Part shown: piece after piece, positions 8,465-18,600 of the stretch
Numbering within the stretch: position 1 is the stretch's first letter
How the letters are laid out: the number at the start of each line of letters is the position of its first letter
Source of the DNA: Bacteroidota bacterium
GTDB taxonomy: Bacteria > Bacteroidota > Bacteroidia > B-17B0 > Aurantibacillaceae
Direction of reading: 5' to 3'
Length of the DNA stretch: 64,000 nt
NCBI GenBank assembly: GCA_013298715.1
Contig: JAAFIQ010000009.1
Span: 1 to 64,000 of the forward strand
Translations under genes and position numbers: made by a program
The notes under the pieces: generated by a model
The model's database searches: none
Told to the model about the DNA's origin: nothing
What the model saw: the letters and a program-made list of their open reading frames with translations, nothing else

Positions 8465-10138
8465 TTAGTGTTTTACAAATTTTATGGTTTCTGAATTATT
8501 TATTCTCAAAAAATAAACGCCTTTTACTAAACCGCCTAATGTGATGATTTGATTTTGAGAATCCAAGGTGCCAGCTTGTTTCATGCTACCGTTGCTATCA
8601 TAAATCTTGTAACTACTATTAGCAGGTATATTGTTTTTAACGTGTATATAATTTTCACTTGGGTTAGGAAAAATCGAAATAGGCTCTACTTCATTTTGAG
8701 AATTTATATTGGTTGTGATTGGAGAATATTTTACAAAAAAACCATTGTAAGGATTAACGGAATAGGATGTAACACCTACATTGTGATCAAAATCAATTGT
8801 ATAACCAACGGTACCATCAATCCAACCAGTAACGATATAATCTTGATTGGATTTAGTTAATGAAGTGGTGTAAATCATTGGGTTGTTTTCTGCTATGTTC
8901 TGATAGCTTATTAAATTGCCGCTAGAAGATAATTTTACTAAACAACACGAACTTAAAGCACACGTTAAGTTAGAAACTGCCATACCTGGGTCTAAATCTA
9001 CACTTGAGACGTAATAAACCAAGGTGTTTATTTCACCATTTGCATCAACAAATAAACTTTCGGCTGAACTATTATTATTACTTTGAAACTGTTTTGCGAA
9101 AATTAAATTACCATTTTGATTGAGCTTAATTAGAACACCGTTATAAACTCCTGATGTTGACAAAGTAAACGTACTAGCACTATTATCAAAGTCTACAGTA
9201 TTTCTAAACGATCCAGAAATAATTACATCGTTTCCACTTAAATTCATATCAAATAATTCATCACTGGCGGTTCCTCCATAACTATATGCCCAAATAAATG
9301 AACCCGTGGCGCTGTACTTAACCACATACGAATCTCTTAATCCATTAGAACTAAGCACATTTAGTGCAGGCGATGAATCTACATCAACAGTACCTTGATA
9401 GATACCTGCAAGGTAAATTTCGTTTGCTGCATTTGTTAGTACCTGAACGGCGAAGGTGCCTAGATTTTTTTGCACGAATAGTAAATTAAAGTTTGCATCG
9501 TATTTAGCTAAAAAAGCGGCGTTACTTACGGTTGATGAACTAACGGCTGGGCTAGGATCAAAATCACAATTGTTTCCGGCTGTTCCAGATACGAAGATAT
9601 TTCCAGAATTATCAATATGCATATCCCTAAGTTCATCATTCGCTGGTCCAGCTATAATTGCGGCTGAGATAAAACTGCCGTTTGACGTAAGCTTAAGCAT
9701 AAAAAAATCGACTGAATTTATAAAGGCAGAAACACTGTAGGTAGCATTTGATGGATCAAGATCCACCGTTCCTTGAAAGGTTCCGCCTAAGATTATTTCA
9801 TTATTAGAATTTATACTTATTCGTTTGATATCTGAGCTACCAGTACCTTGCAATGTTTTAGCCCACACTAAAGTTCCGGTACTGCTAAACTTACAGATGT
9901 AACCTTGGTTATTTCCCGTATTCGTGTAAGTTGCGGTTGAGGAAGAAGGATCAAAATCAACTGCGGTATCATAGACACCAGCTACATAAATATTTCCATT
10001 TGCATCTACTGCACTGCATTGAGTTTCAGATTGATTCGCACCAACAAAAGCGCCGGCAAAATCTAAATTTAATTGCGCATAGGTATTTGCGGTTACAGCT
10101 AAAGCAACAATAAAAAGGAGTTTAGTTAATTTTTGCAT
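8465..10138 (-). CDS. T9SS-secreted beta-propeller-like repeat protein
   Basis: The protein has 557 residues. It has a signal peptide (to about residue 21). The body has repeats of about 50 residues with the pattern DxxGNIYVAGxYxGTVDFDPS, resembling SBBP-type beta-propeller repeats. The tail of about 75 residues (ISIFPNPSENYIHV ending in a Lys-rich strand) is a T9SS type A sorting domain, which directs export across the outer membrane. It is likely a surface or extracellular protein. It lies 20 bp after the M43 protease gene and 13 bp before the 405-residue secreted protein. Confidence 0.8.
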   Translation of the reverse strand: MQKLTKLLFIVALAVTANTYAQLNLDFAGAFVGANQSETQCSAVDANGNIYVAGVYDTAVDFDPSSSTATYTNTGNNQGYICKFSSTGTLVWAKTLQGTGSSDIKRISINSNNEIILGGTFQGTVDLDPSNATYSVSAFINSVDFFMLKLTSNGSFISAAIIAGPANDELRDMHIDNSGNIFVSGTAGNNCDFDPSPAVSSSTVSNAAFLAKYDANFNLLFVQKNLGTFAVQVLTNAANEIYLAGIYQGTVDVDSSPALNVLSSNGLRDSYVVKYSATGSFIWAYSYGGTASDELFDMNLSGNDVIISGSFRNTVDFDNSASTFTLSTSGVYNGVLIKLNQNGNLIFAKQFQSNNNSSAESLFVDANGEINTLVYYVSSVDLDPGMAVSNLTCALSSCCLVKLSSSGNLISYQNIAENNPMIYTTSLTKSNQDYIVTGWIDGTVGYTIDFDHNVGVTSYSVNPYNGFFVKYSPITTNINSQNEVEPISIFPNPSENYIHVKNNIPANSSYKIYDSNGSMKQAGTLDSQNQIITLGGLVKGVYFLRINNSETIKFVKH

Positions 10139-10158
10139 AATAAAAGTTTTTAAATGTT

Positions 10159-12174
10159 TTACTTATAAATAATTATTTTTTTGGTTTGACTTAAGCTTCC
10201 GTTGGTTACTTTTATAAAATAAGTGCCACTTGCTAACTCGTTTACATTTAATAGGTGATTTATACTACTGGTGGTTGCTACTCTTTCGTTTTTAATTACT
10301 CTTCCAACAACATCTAACACTTGTATTTGCGACGAATTATCTTTTAAAAGTTGTACATTAATTACTGATTTTGCTGGGTTTGGGAAAACGTTAAATAACT
10401 CAGCGAATTTTGTATTTTCTGTTATAGAAACGTTTTGTGCCGTTATATTTACATTATCGATAAATAAATTGTTGCCTTTATCGCACTCTATTTTAAACAT
10501 AAATCTTACACTACTTTCGTTCACTAATGGTGATAAATCTATAGTATCGTTATCCCATTGGTTGCTCGCGTTTGGAATGAAATTAGAGCTTAACGAACTT
10601 GTTGTGGCTAAGGCTAATCCAGATTTATTATAAGAGGTACTTGTCCATGTCTTTCCGCAATCAGTAGAAAATAATACACTAAGTTTATCATTTGAATTAT
10701 TAACTCGGCAGAAAGAACGGGCAAAAATCAATTTAGGCATAACGGCACCAACTAAATTAATTGCAGGAGATATTAATCCATCTGTTTCATTATTATTAGA
10801 AGTAAAGTTTTGAATGAGTGCCGCGCCCGTTCCGCTTAAGGCAGTAAGCGTAGATTGTTGCCAAACATTATTCAATTTACTTTGTACTGTCCAATCATTA
10901 GTAAATGTTGCGCTTGTTTCAAATCCTTCAAAATAAGGTAAATTTTTAGTTAGCGAGGCATTTGATATAGTTACAATATTTGCTTTTGTTAGGCTTGTTG
11001 AACCAGCAGCGTTGCTTGCCATTAAAGTTGCTGAATAGGTGCCAGGGGCGTTGTATTTTACCCAAACATTTTGAAGAGTTGATGTTGATGGAGTTCCGCC
11101 TGGAAAAGTCCATTGCCAAGCAGTTGCATCGCTACCATACGATAAATCTTTATAAAAAACAGAATCACCTTGGCATCTGTATACACCATAACCAGGCATA
11201 AAATCAACATTAGGCTTGCATTGTTGCATAGGTAATAATATCCCAGTTGCAATAGCTGTGCTATTCGTTACCAAATTTCCTCTTAACCCATTGTTTAGCG
11301 CAATTTGATTATGCATTCGGTTAACTTGTCCATTAGTAAACATAACGCCGCAGGTAGTGTAGTCCATAAAATTTTGATAGTTTTCTTTTATTCCAGGATT
11401 GCACACATCAACAGTACTTGGATTGGGGCAATTAAAAAAGCCCTTTGTATCTGGAGTATCTCCTACTAAGTCACCTCCTAAACAACTAACTCCACAAGGA
11501 TTACTACCATCCCAAATATGTAATAGACCAAAGTAATGTCCGGCTTCATGTGTAAGAGTTCTACTCCAAGGATTAAAAGAATTGTACTGAACAGTAATAC
11601 CATGGCTTGTAAAAGGTGGATTACCAAAGGAAAAGCTTGCATACCCTCCCGATCCTCCAGTAATATTGTTCACAACAAATATATTAATGTATTTACTTTG
11701 CGGCCAGAAGTTAGAATGCCCATAACCGTTATAAGTTGTTTCGTCAGGTATCCGAACGATGCCATTGGTACAATTACCTAATGGATCAAAACGAGCAAGT
11801 ATAAAGCGTATGCTAGCATTACCGATTATATTTTTAAACGGTAAAATTACATTTGCTGTATCGCTGTTATACGAATTAAAATCTTCGTTTAATTGTTGTA
11901 TGGTATTATAAATTTGTGAGTTTGGTATATTCTCGGCACCATAGTCGTGCTCTACATGTACAACAATTGGTACAGAGTAAGTGCTTACACTAGGGCTGGC
12001 GTTAGCCTTTAAATAGGTACTAAGATTTGTAATGAGCTGTTGCCCTAAATCAATTTTCGGATTTTTTTGTCTATCACTATTTAATAGAATTTGAGCTGCG
12101 CATTTCTCTTGAGCTTTAGAAACACTAAAGAAAAATGATAGGGCAGTTAAAATTAAAACCGTTAATTTTTTCAT
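10159..12174 (-). CDS. M43-family zinc metalloprotease with PKD and T9SS tail
   Basis: The protein has 671 residues. It has a signal peptide. The catalytic domain (about 60-300) contains HEAGHYFGLLH with H209, E210, H213 and H219, the HExxHxxGxxH zinc site of M43 (cytophagalysin/pappalysin) proteases. A Met-turn follows (NFMDYTTCGVMF). Next come a PKD domain (about 330-400), a jelly-roll-like region with SxxFxFxxECDKGNNLFIDNV features, and a T9SS type A sorting domain over the last 75 residues (FNVFPNPAKSVINV). It is a secreted or surface protease. First gene of a three-gene minus-strand cluster. Confidence 0.9.
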   Translation of the reverse strand: MKKLTVLILTALSFFFSVSKAQEKCAAQILLNSDRQKNPKIDLGQQLITNLSTYLKANASPSVSTYSVPIVVHVEHDYGAENIPNSQIYNTIQQLNEDFNSYNSDTANVILPFKNIIGNASIRFILARFDPLGNCTNGIVRIPDETTYNGYGHSNFWPQSKYINIFVVNNITGGSGGYASFSFGNPPFTSHGITVQYNSFNPWSRTLTHEAGHYFGLLHIWDGSNPCGVSCLGGDLVGDTPDTKGFFNCPNPSTVDVCNPGIKENYQNFMDYTTCGVMFTNGQVNRMHNQIALNNGLRGNLVTNSTAIATGILLPMQQCKPNVDFMPGYGVYRCQGDSVFYKDLSYGSDATAWQWTFPGGTPSTSTLQNVWVKYNAPGTYSATLMASNAAGSTSLTKANIVTISNASLTKNLPYFEGFETSATFTNDWTVQSKLNNVWQQSTLTALSGTGAALIQNFTSNNNETDGLISPAINLVGAVMPKLIFARSFCRVNNSNDKLSVLFSTDCGKTWTSTSYNKSGLALATTSSLSSNFIPNASNQWDNDTIDLSPLVNESSVRFMFKIECDKGNNLFIDNVNITAQNVSITENTKFAELFNVFPNPAKSVINVQLLKDNSSQIQVLDVVGRVIKNERVATTSSINHLLNVNELASGTYFIKVTNGSLSQTKKIIIYK

Positions 12175-12283
12175 AAGTTTTTTTTCAAAAATCGTAAATA
12201 GAATATCAGTAAAAACTAAAAGATGGCCAAATGGGTTAAAATTTGAGCGAGCTGGGGTAAAAAAGTGGTGAAATTTTTAGAAA

Positions 12284-12997
12284 CTAAATTGTTCCTAGCT
12301 TATTAATAAGCTGTACTCGATTTGCTTCACTTACTGGAATTTCTTTACCGCTGATAATAACATGTTTGGTAGAAATTTTTTCAATAAGATTGAGATTTGC
12401 CAAGAAACTGCGATGCGTTCTAAAGAAATTATGTGGTTCTAATTTTTGTTCTATTACTTTCAATGTTTGGCTAATAACATGTTTTGAGTTTTGTGTATAT
12501 ATAATAGAGTAATTATCACACGCCTCAATGTGAGTAATGTTTTTATAAAATATTTTTATATACGTCTCCTTTTCTTTAATAAAAAAGAAATCTCCAACTT
12601 CTGCGGCCGGAGAATTTGTTGTTTTACTATTAATTTTATGGCTAACAATTTCAAGGTTCGACTTAATATCAGATTTCGTAAACGGTTTAATTATATAAGT
12701 TTCAGGGAAAGTGAGTTTAGCTTTATCGATTGTAATACTATCAGACTTTGAGGTTAAATAAATAAATTTAATAGCGTTGTTATTCAAAAAATGTCCTAAA
12801 TCAATCCCATTTAAATTACCTTTTAAGTTGATATCAACCAAGGCAATATCGGGTTTAGTTTTAGAAATTAAACTTATAGCATTTTCATATCTATCTGCTA
12901 CGCCAATTACGTCATAATTTAATTCAGTCAAAATTTCATAAATAAAATCAGCTATAATTGCTTCATCTTCAACTATTAACACACTAATTTTTTTCAT
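12284..12997 (-). CDS. LytTR-family response regulator
   Basis: The protein has 237 residues. The receiver domain (1 to about 120) has the acidic pair at E10-D11, the phospho-acceptor D55 (ALVDINLKG) and the conserved Lys in the YIIKPF motif. The C-terminal half (about 130-237) is a LytTR DNA-binding domain, with the typical FFRTHRSFLANL motif. It overlaps the end of the kinase gene by 14 bp, so the pair is translationally coupled and is almost certainly a cognate two-component system. The target promoters are not known. Confidence 0.93.
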   Translation of the reverse strand: MKKISVLIVEDEAIIADFIYEILTELNYDVIGVADRYENAISLISKTKPDIALVDINLKGNLNGIDLGHFLNNNAIKFIYLTSKSDSITIDKAKLTFPETYIIKPFTKSDIKSNLEIVSHKINSKTTNSPAAEVGDFFFIKEKETYIKIFYKNITHIEACDNYSIIYTQNSKHVISQTLKVIEQKLEPHNFFRTHRSFLANLNLIEKISTKHVIISGKEIPVSEANRVQLINKLGTI

Positions 12998-14738
12998 ACA
13001 GCATAAAGTTTTTAATAATTAGTTTAATTGAACAGCCATTACCTCCTTCAGTAATTACTTCCGCATCTAGCTGCCTGCAAAGGGAATTTATTAATTTTAA
13101 TCCAAATCCTTTTTGTATTTCGTTATAATTAAATCCAATACCATTATCCAGATAATAAAAATGGAGCAGATTATTTGAAAGAAAAAATTTTATTGTAATG
13201 CTAGGGTTCTCATTTTTTTTAAATGCATACTTAATTGAGTTTGTAATTAATTCATTCAATATTAAACCTATAGGCACAGACGCATCTACTATTAACTTCA
13301 GTGCTTGAACTTCTTGTAAGAATTGGATCTGATTACCGAAACTATATCCAGATTTAATCATAGCAATTATATTATCGAAAAAAGCAGCAGCCTCAATGTA
13401 AGCAAACTTATCGTCGTGATATAAATTACGGTGCAATAACAGCATGGTGTTTATTCTATTTCTGCTCTCTTCAAGCGCACCTTGCGCATTAGAATCCTTT
13501 ACATTTTTAAGCTGCAATTCCAATAAGCCAGCAACTAATTGTAAATTATTTTTAACTCTATGATGTATCTCGCCAAGTAAAAGTTCTTTTTCAGTTAAAC
13601 TTTCTTTTACAATTTTTCGTTGCGCTATCAATTCTTTGTTTCGATTTCTTAGTAAAACAAAAAAGACTATTAATATGAGTACAATTACAGCCAATGATAC
13701 AGTTATATACAAAATAGCCCTTTTTTGATTTTTATTGTAGGCTATTTCTTTGTTTTTACTTTCTAGTTGAAGATTTTTTAAATCAACCTCTAACTTATTT
13801 TCAATGTTTGAAATTTGCTGTTTTACATTTTCACTAAATAAAGAATCTTTGAGTTGGAAATGTTTTTTATGATAAAATAGTGCAGAATCTTGTTTGCCTA
13901 AGGTCTGATATATTTCGAAAAGTGTTTTATAGGTTTCAATGAGTTTTGGATAGGTTGAAGTGGAAATTAAAATAGATTTGGCCTTGAAGCCATAATCTAG
14001 GGCTTGCTTATGCTTCTGGTCTAAAAAAAAATTTCGTGATAGATTGCTATAACAAATTCCCAACAGTCTTGTCTCTTTATACCTCTGGCATGTATCTACA
14101 CAAATTTCAAAATAATCTTGAGCTAAATTATAATTTCCTTCTTTTTGAAAAGTTATACCTATGTTATTGTATAACGCTGCTATTTCAGACTTGCTGGTTA
14201 TGAATTTACTTTTTAAAACATAATTAAAATTCTCTCTAGCCTCTTTATATTTCCCCAGGCGGAGTAAAATAACACCAGATCTGTTTTTATAATATACTAC
14301 TGTAGAATCGGCTTGTTCGGTAGTTAATTTCTTTGCTTTATTTAGCCATGAAAGCGAGTATTTCGTAAACTCAGTACTTATGGTAGAATAAACAAAAGCA
14401 ATATCGGTATAGTTTTTAACCAAACCATCTTTGTTATTCAATTGTTCGTTTATTTTTGATGATTCGAGGTAGCATTCTATTGCCTTTTCAAATTTATTCT
14501 TGTAAAAATTAATATTGCCCTTTTGGATGTAAACCAACTGTAATACTGATAAATCATTATTGGCAATGGCGCTTTTAATTGCTAAATCATTGTATACAGT
14601 TGCAGAATCTAAATCTTTCGGAATGTTTCTTTTTGAAAGTTTGTAATAATTAAGTTGGGCATTGAATACGTTAACACAAACTATTACTAAAAAGCACAAA
14701 ATGAGTTTCTTAGTTTTTTTCTGGTTCAACATAATCAT
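12984..14738 (-). CDS. TPR-containing sensor histidine kinase (HisKA_2 type)
   Basis: The protein has 584 residues. It has an N-terminal signal or membrane segment. Tetratricopeptide repeats extend to about residue 300. One membrane helix lies near 335-360. The phospho-acceptor motif is GEIHHRVKNNLQLVAGLLELQ-like (HisKA_2 type). The C-terminal HATPase domain has the N box (NELITNSIKYAF) and G1 box (DNGIGFN). The periplasmic TPR domain would sense a peptide or protein. This architecture with a LytTR partner is common in Bacteroidota. The partner gene overlaps its 3' end. Confidence 0.92.
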   Translation of the reverse strand: MIMLNQKKTKKLILCFLVIVCVNVFNAQLNYYKLSKRNIPKDLDSATVYNDLAIKSAIANNDLSVLQLVYIQKGNINFYKNKFEKAIECYLESSKINEQLNNKDGLVKNYTDIAFVYSTISTEFTKYSLSWLNKAKKLTTEQADSTVVYYKNRSGVILLRLGKYKEARENFNYVLKSKFITSKSEIAALYNNIGITFQKEGNYNLAQDYFEICVDTCQRYKETRLLGICYSNLSRNFFLDQKHKQALDYGFKAKSILISTSTYPKLIETYKTLFEIYQTLGKQDSALFYHKKHFQLKDSLFSENVKQQISNIENKLEVDLKNLQLESKNKEIAYNKNQKRAILYITVSLAVIVLILIVFFVLLRNRNKELIAQRKIVKESLTEKELLLGEIHHRVKNNLQLVAGLLELQLKNVKDSNAQGALEESRNRINTMLLLHRNLYHDDKFAYIEAAAFFDNIIAMIKSGYSFGNQIQFLQEVQALKLIVDASVPIGLILNELITNSIKYAFKKNENPSITIKFFLSNNLLHFYYLDNGIGFNYNEIQKGFGLKLINSLCRQLDAEVITEGGNGCSIKLIIKNFMLYEKN

Positions 14739-14917
14739 TTAATAGCTAACTTAAATTTGAAATTAAGGTACTTATTTTTTGTAATACTAGTTGATTCTTT
14801 GTTTATATACTCAAAAAAATAGCAACTTTTAGTTGAATTGTATTAGTAACAGTAGTTGTGATTAAAATTAGAACTTTAAAGCCTTTGAGGAATGAACTTT
14901 AGTTATGTTAATAACTA

Positions 14918-14949
14918 TTTGCTCAGAATCTAAAAAAGTTGTATATTTG
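14918..14949 (+). promoter_or_regulatory. Promoter of the initiator tRNA gene
   Basis: TTTG (14918-14921), 20 bp, then TATATTTG (14942-14949) is a textbook Bacteroidota promoter. The start would be near 14956, leaving about 85 nt of leader before the tRNA. The 301-bp gap 14739-15039 holds this promoter and nothing else that I can see. Confidence 0.75.
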
Positions 14950-15039
14950 CACCTCGAAAAAAATAAGTTAAACAAACGCATTGTTATAGCTTTTTTCGGA
15001 AAAATTATAAATACCCTAAAAGCGCAAATTAAGATATAT

Positions 15040-15111
<72 letters not shown>

Positions 15112-15116
15112 CTAAC

Positions 15117-15144
15117 AAACCCTCGGCTTTCGCTGAGGGTTTTT
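15117..15144 (+). terminator. Terminator after tRNA-fMet
   Basis: AAACCCTC pairs with GAGGGTTT around a short loop and is followed by a T run. An identical copy lies at 15461-15488. Confidence 0.85.
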
Positions 15145-15151
15145 AAATTTA

Positions 15152-15397
15152 ATGGAATTTGTAGTTTACATACTTTATTCTGAATTACACAAAAAACATT
15201 ATGTTGGTTATACATCTGATTTAGAAGCCCGTTTTAAATCTCATAATGAACTTGCAACTAAAGGTTTTACTGTAAAATACCGTCCGTGGCGTTTGCTATA
15301 CACAGAAAGTTTTAAAACAAAAACAGAAGCTCTACAACGAGAAAAGTATTTAAAAAGTGGTGTTGGCAGAGAATTTATAAAAGCATTACCACACTAG
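15152..15397 (+). CDS. Small GIY-YIG nuclease family protein next to tRNA
   Basis: The protein has 81 residues, the size of the stand-alone UvrC-N-like GIY-YIG proteins. The VYI strand (5-7) and YVG (17-19) form the GIY-YIG signature. R27 in LEARF and the TEALQREKYLK helix with E59 and E64 match the catalytic positions. The start lies 7 bp after the T-run of the tRNA terminator. Its stop codon TAG is the first three bases of a duplicated tRNA segment (TAGCTC), so the tRNA-derived sequence closes the frame. Such nucleases can cut DNA and can be mobile. Its own biological role is unknown. Confidence 0.85.
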   Translation: MEFVVYILYSELHKKHYVGYTSDLEARFKSHNELATKGFTVKYRPWRLLYTESFKTKTEALQREKYLKSGVGREFIKALPH

Positions 15398-15460
15398 CTC
15401 GTTGGGCTCATATCCGCCTATTCGGCGGACGGGTGTTCGAATCACCCTCCCGCTACTAAC
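15395..15460 (+). pseudogene. Broken duplicate of tRNA-fMet 3' part
   Basis: Bases 15395-15412 repeat the tRNA from its D stem to the anticodon (same as 15058-15075). Bases 15430-15455 repeat the T arm and acceptor 3' strand exactly. Between them the 3' half of the anticodon stem and the variable loop (10 bp in the intact gene) are replaced by 17 bp forming a perfect hairpin, TCCGCC-TATTC-GGCGGA. The 5' acceptor strand is absent. It cannot make a tRNA. Confidence 0.85.
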
Positions 15461-15515
15461 AAACCCTCGGCTTTCGCTGAGGGTTTTTAAATTTAATGGA
15501 ATTTGTAGTTTACAT
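15430..15515 (+). repeat. 86-bp exact direct repeat of tRNA end, terminator and nuclease start
   Basis: 15430-15515 is identical to 15086-15171. It covers the T arm and acceptor end of the tRNA, the terminator and the first codons of the GIY-YIG gene (MEFVVYI). In the second copy the frame continues for a few codons and stops (MEFVVYILNSKK, stop), so it is an N-terminal remnant of a nuclease gene. Confidence 0.9.
15461..15488 (+). terminator. Duplicated tRNA terminator
   Basis: Identical to 15117-15144: stem AAACCCTC/GAGGGTTT plus T run. It now ends any transcript through the GIY-YIG gene. Confidence 0.75.
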
Positions 15516-15619
15516 TTTAAATTCAAAAAAATAAGAAGAGATTACAAAAGTAAAACCCAACCTATCTTTTCGAAAAAAGAAACTATACGTTGGGTTCAGC
15601 TAATGATTTAAGAAAATCG

Positions 15620-18600
15620 TTATTTTATCAAACTCACATGCCCAGTTAAATCGTGGTATTTATTAAATACATCCACCACTTGCGCTTTCCATACATAAAC
15701 ATCTTGCTTAATAGGCTCTATACTATTTTTCATCGTTCCATCCCATGTTTCATCCAAACTATTTCCTACAAAAATTTTGTGTCCCCATCTATCGTAAATT
15801 TGAATAGTAAATTTAGATATACCCACTCCTTTAGCAAAAAAATCATCATTCACACCATCGCCATTTGGTGTAAAAGCATTTGGTATATAAATTACAAACG
15901 ATGGTTTAAATTTTATTACTTGGCTTGTTGTATCAGCACAACCAAATTCATTTTTTACAACCTGAAAAATTACAGGAGTTGTTGCAGTATTTGAGAATGT
16001 ATGATTAAAACTTTGAGAAAGATACGTGCCACCATCATTAATAAAATAATTAGTACTTCCTGCCCCACTTGCCGTTGAGCTTACGGTAACATTTGGTTCG
16101 TTCTCATCTACCTCTGCTGGCGAGGTTACAAAACCAGCATTTGGTTTAGGAAATACATTTACATAATTATTTTTTACTATTGTGCTAATACAGCCGCTAT
16201 CGCTAACAAGTTTAAGTGTTATAGAATAATTTCCTTTATCGTAACAATGTGTTGGATTTAATTCATAATTCGGCAAACTTCCATCTCCGAAATTCCATTG
16301 TTGAGTAACAATATTTCCAGTTGCAATCATTGAACTATTAGTAAATTTCACACAATGCATTGGGCAACCATTAGGGTTTGGTGCTGCAAAAGCTGGTTGT
16401 GGCTTAGGATTTACATTTAACGAACGCGAATAAATATTGGTACAACCATAAACGGTTTGCACCTCTAATTTTACTAAATATGTTCCATTGGCTGCGTATG
16501 TGTAACTAGGATTTGGGAAAATATTGTCAGTGATATTATCTCCATTAAAATCCCAACTATAACTTGCAATGCCACCATCAACACTTGTAGTTTGATTTGA
16601 GAAGGTGGTAACATCGCCCAAACAAACAGATTTTACTGAAAATTTTGCTACTGGGTTTGCACGAACCACAACCGGATTAATTTTTGTATTAATGCAATTA
16701 TAATTACTAACGGCTTGCAATCTACAGTTATAATTACCATGATTCGCATACATTTTCACTGGATTCACAGTTAGTGTATCGTCCCAAATACCATCATTCT
16801 CAAAATCCCAACGCCATTTTACTATACTTCCATTGCTAATTAATGTTGTATTATTAAACTGTGTGCTTTGATTTAAACAAGCAGTATTGCTGCTAAAATT
16901 GGTATTTGGCAACGCATGTACACTAACAATTTGCGAAGTACTGCTACTACAATTATTATTGGAAGTGGCAACCAATGTAACAACGTAATTCCCAGCTTGT
17001 GTATATTGTTGATTAGGCTGAGCTAAATTTGAAATTTGATTATTTCCAAAATTCCACATATAGGAATTGATAGAATTGTTTAAAGCAATGGTAGAAGTAT
17101 TCACAAAATTAATAGCATTTCCAAAACATTTGTTGGTAAATGAAAAAGATGGAACTGGATTGTTATAAACTTGTGCTAGTAGTGTTTGTGTACTTAGGCA
17201 ATTATTATTACTAACAGCCTGCACATTTACTATGTAATTTCCTGAAGCTGTGTAATTATAGCTGGGGTTTAAAGAATTAGCATCAACAATGGCATCCATA
17301 TTAAAATCCCAAAAATAATTTGAAATGTTTCCACCTAAAATACTACTATTGTTTGCGAAATTACTTGCGTTGCCTAAACAAACATTTGTAGTTGTTATGG
17401 CAATTTGAGGTAACGGAAATATTTGAAGTGTTTTTGTAATTGCAGTTACGCAACCTACATCAGAAGTTACACTTAATTGTACAGTATAAATTGAAGGATT
17501 GCTGTAAACCACTGTTGGTTGAACTAAAGAAGATGTAGAAGAATTCCCAAAATTCCATGTATAGGAGCTAATACTCCCAACTCCAATAGAACTAGAGTTG
17601 GTGAAAGTTGATAAAGTATTTAAACAAACATTATTAACATTAAAATTTAAAGTAGGCAAAGGAAAAATTGTAACAGTTTGTACTGCATTGCCTAGGCAAC
17701 CTTTATCAGATAAAGCGTTTAAGCTAACATTATAGTTTCCAGCATTTGTAAAATTATTAATTGGCTGAAATAAGTTACTTGTTGAATTTCCAAAATTCCA
17801 AGTGTAAGATTGAATGCTACCTACGCTTATTGAACTTGCATTTACAAAACTTAGCATCGGATTGCAAGGTGTAACGTTTTGGTAATTGAATGCTACCGTT
17901 GGTAAAGGAAAATTACTTAATGTATAGGTGAAGTCAGGTCCGGCACAACCCGTTACCAATGTAGTTTGGCATGTATAAATACCCACCGAACTTGCATTAA
18001 TACATTGCCCTACTTGATTCGAAACGTTTGGGCCATTCCAAACATAATTTGCGAAACCATTAGGTGCACAAAAGTTTTTCACATCTCCAACACATACTGT
18101 GTCACTAGTACCTTTTACAAATGCCGCGCATATACCGTCAATATAAGCATAACCAAAATGTCCGCCTAAAGAACAATCAAAAGTTGTAAATCTAATTGTA
18201 ACATTTTGTCCAATATAGTTAGTTAAATCCACTGCTACATTTGTCCAAGGTTTATATATTACTCCGTTTTGTGTAGTTGAACTTAAAAAACCTGGAATAT
18301 TTCCTCCAGCAGCTACGTTATAAAACGTACATGGAATTTGAACATTATTACTGTCTAACATTTCTATTTGAAAAGCTGGTTGCTGAGTAGCCACATGGCC
18401 AGGGTCTTGAAACACAACAGCATAGCGGTAAGTAAAATTTGCATTATTTGCATTTACCATAAAGGTTTGTTCAATTCTATCTGCCTCTCCTCCATTTTGG
18501 TTATCCCCAAGTAATAATGAAAAATTTCCTCCAGGAGCCACTCTATTAAATCCACCAGCAGCATCAACGCCACCACCAACAACTAATTGCTGACCACCAG

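Noticed and set aside
15402-15611. 69-residue open frame on the plus strand
   Set aside because: It runs through the tRNA remnant and terminator copy and out of frame with the nuclease remnant.
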